64,000 bases of DNA from a virus. The number at the start of each line of letters is the position of its first letter. The first letter of the stretch is position 1. Positions 63,484-64,000 of this stretch are shown one piece after another. The translations under genes were made by a program, and so were the position numbers. The stretch is from IMG/VR virus record IMGVR_UViG_3300050013_000165, positions 1 through 64,000 of that record; one strand, given 5' to 3'. The notes beneath the pieces were generated by a model. It was not told the origin of the DNA and ran no database searches. It was given only the letters and a program-made list of their open reading frames with translations.

Positions 63484-64000
63484 ATGCCTACACCAACCAC
63501 TGGGGCTCCCGGCGTCACTGTTGTCGAGAACCTGAGTCCTGCGTCGCCGCCACCCCCAGCCGCATCTCCTTCAGTTTGCGGCTTTATGGGAGAGCACTGG
63601 GCTGGCCCGGTCAACGAGGCTATCTTGTGCAATTCGTGGCAAGACTTCCAGAAGTATTTTCAGGGGTTCAACCCGAATTCTATTCCGACGCTTGCCAATC
63701 CATATCTGGCATATGCCGTGTCGAAGTTCTTCCAGAACGGCGGGACGATGTGTTACATCGTTCGTGTCATGTCGTCGGCGTCACCGGGCGCATCTGCATC
63801 AGCGACTCTTGTTGATGGCACTGCAACTCCTCAACAGACGTTGAAGCTGACGGCTGGTTCACTTGGGGTCATTGGTAACCCAGGCACGTGGGGCAATGGG
63901 CTCTTCTTTGCCGTTACACAGACGACAACGGCTAATCGATTCAATGTTGCCATCTACAACGGGGCATTGAACCAGGCGAATCTCGTTGAGACTTGGTACG
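63484..64000 (+). CDS. tail sheath protein, N-terminal part
   Basis: Runs off the right edge. AAGGAG precedes the ATG. The start PTTGAPGVTVVENLSP (P-G-V-x-V-x-E), VCGFMGEHWAGPVNEAILCN (the F-x-G-x-x-x-x-G-P-x-x-x-P-x-x-V segment), SWQDFQKYFQGF and LAYAVSKFFQNGGTMCYIVR are the sheath family marks. The sheath contracts to drive the tail tube into the host. This makes the phage a myovirus. Confidence 0.88.
   Translation, partial: MPTPTTGAPGVTVVENLSPASPPPPAASPSVCGFMGEHWAGPVNEAILCNSWQDFQKYFQGFNPNSIPTLANPYLAYAVSKFFQNGGTMCYIVRVMSSASPGASASATLVDGTATPQQTLKLTAGSLGVIGNPGTWGNGLFFAVTQTTTANRFNVAIYNGALNQANLVETWY

Overview
The window is a stretch of a tailed-phage genome with a contractile tail. It carries a large terminase, portal, scaffold, an N4-gp56-type major capsid protein and, at the right edge, the start of a tail sheath gene. 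Genes are densely packed with ATGA, TAATG and TGATG junctions, and Shine-Dalgarno sites of the GGAGG type are common. Several domains point to an actinobacterial host: a DUF1906 (Rv2525c-like) lysin, ThyX, a DUF932 protein, and the 'STRAIVAEP...DGYPT' and 'YGYQSCEHDEW' protein families. No integrase or repressor is visible. The host assignment is inference.

Layout. 1-5181: small plus-strand genes, many proline-rich or hypothetical, interrupted by HNH genes. 5242-7403: hypothetical genes, an HNH gene and a phospholipase D-like protein, closed by a terminator. 7513-14896: an early-type block with a UvrD-like helicase, small actinophage-type proteins and the DUF932 protein, with two good sigma70-like promoters. 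14844-15879: two minus-strand genes. 15899-25638: a sugar and glycan module. It holds GmhA-, TalC-, HddA- and HddC-like enzymes in one tight plus-strand operon, a divergent GDP-sugar epimerase-like gene, and a minus-strand operon of a GT11 fucosyltransferase-like enzyme, three methyltransferases and two glycosyltransferases. 26131-27660: terminase large subunit on the minus strand. 28166-31453: plus-strand genes of unknown role. 31436-36588: minus-strand nucleotide-metabolism genes (dNMP kinase, ThyX) and small proteins. 36589-37096: an AT-rich intergenic region full of TAATGC/ATGCAT motifs. 37097-43574: small proteins, a structured RNA candidate, tRNA-Asn and a truncated nucleotidyltransferase. 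43574-47787: a second glycosyltransferase cluster. 47854-64000: lysis and structural genes.

The most striking feature is a family of HNH/endonuclease VII-type genes (about twelve, one of them a fragment). At least six sit beside a duplicated copy of the first or last codons of the gene they adjoin. The copies keep the amino acids but usually change the synonymous codons. The clearest case is the major capsid gene, which ends ITDWSVVIANTN-stop; after a 1.2 kb two-gene insert a relic reads TDWSVVVANTN-stop and is followed at once by a canonical terminator. Similar relics are GGVSW-stop (4415-4432), MKIVVGF (15899-15922), IEHE-stop (44763-44777), about 60 residues of a glycosyltransferase C-terminus (46886-47071) and, more weakly, MPTQT (28086-28100) and MFR-stop (17614-17625). 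This suggests mobile endonuclease cassettes that enter at gene ends and bring a recoded replacement end, so the target protein stays intact.

The sugar genes together suggest a phage-encoded route from sedoheptulose-7-phosphate (TalC) through GmhA, HddA and HddC to a nucleotide-activated heptose. The epimerase, glycosyltransferases and methyltransferases may then turn it into a methylated glycan, perhaps on the virion. The phosphatase step (GmhB) is not seen here.
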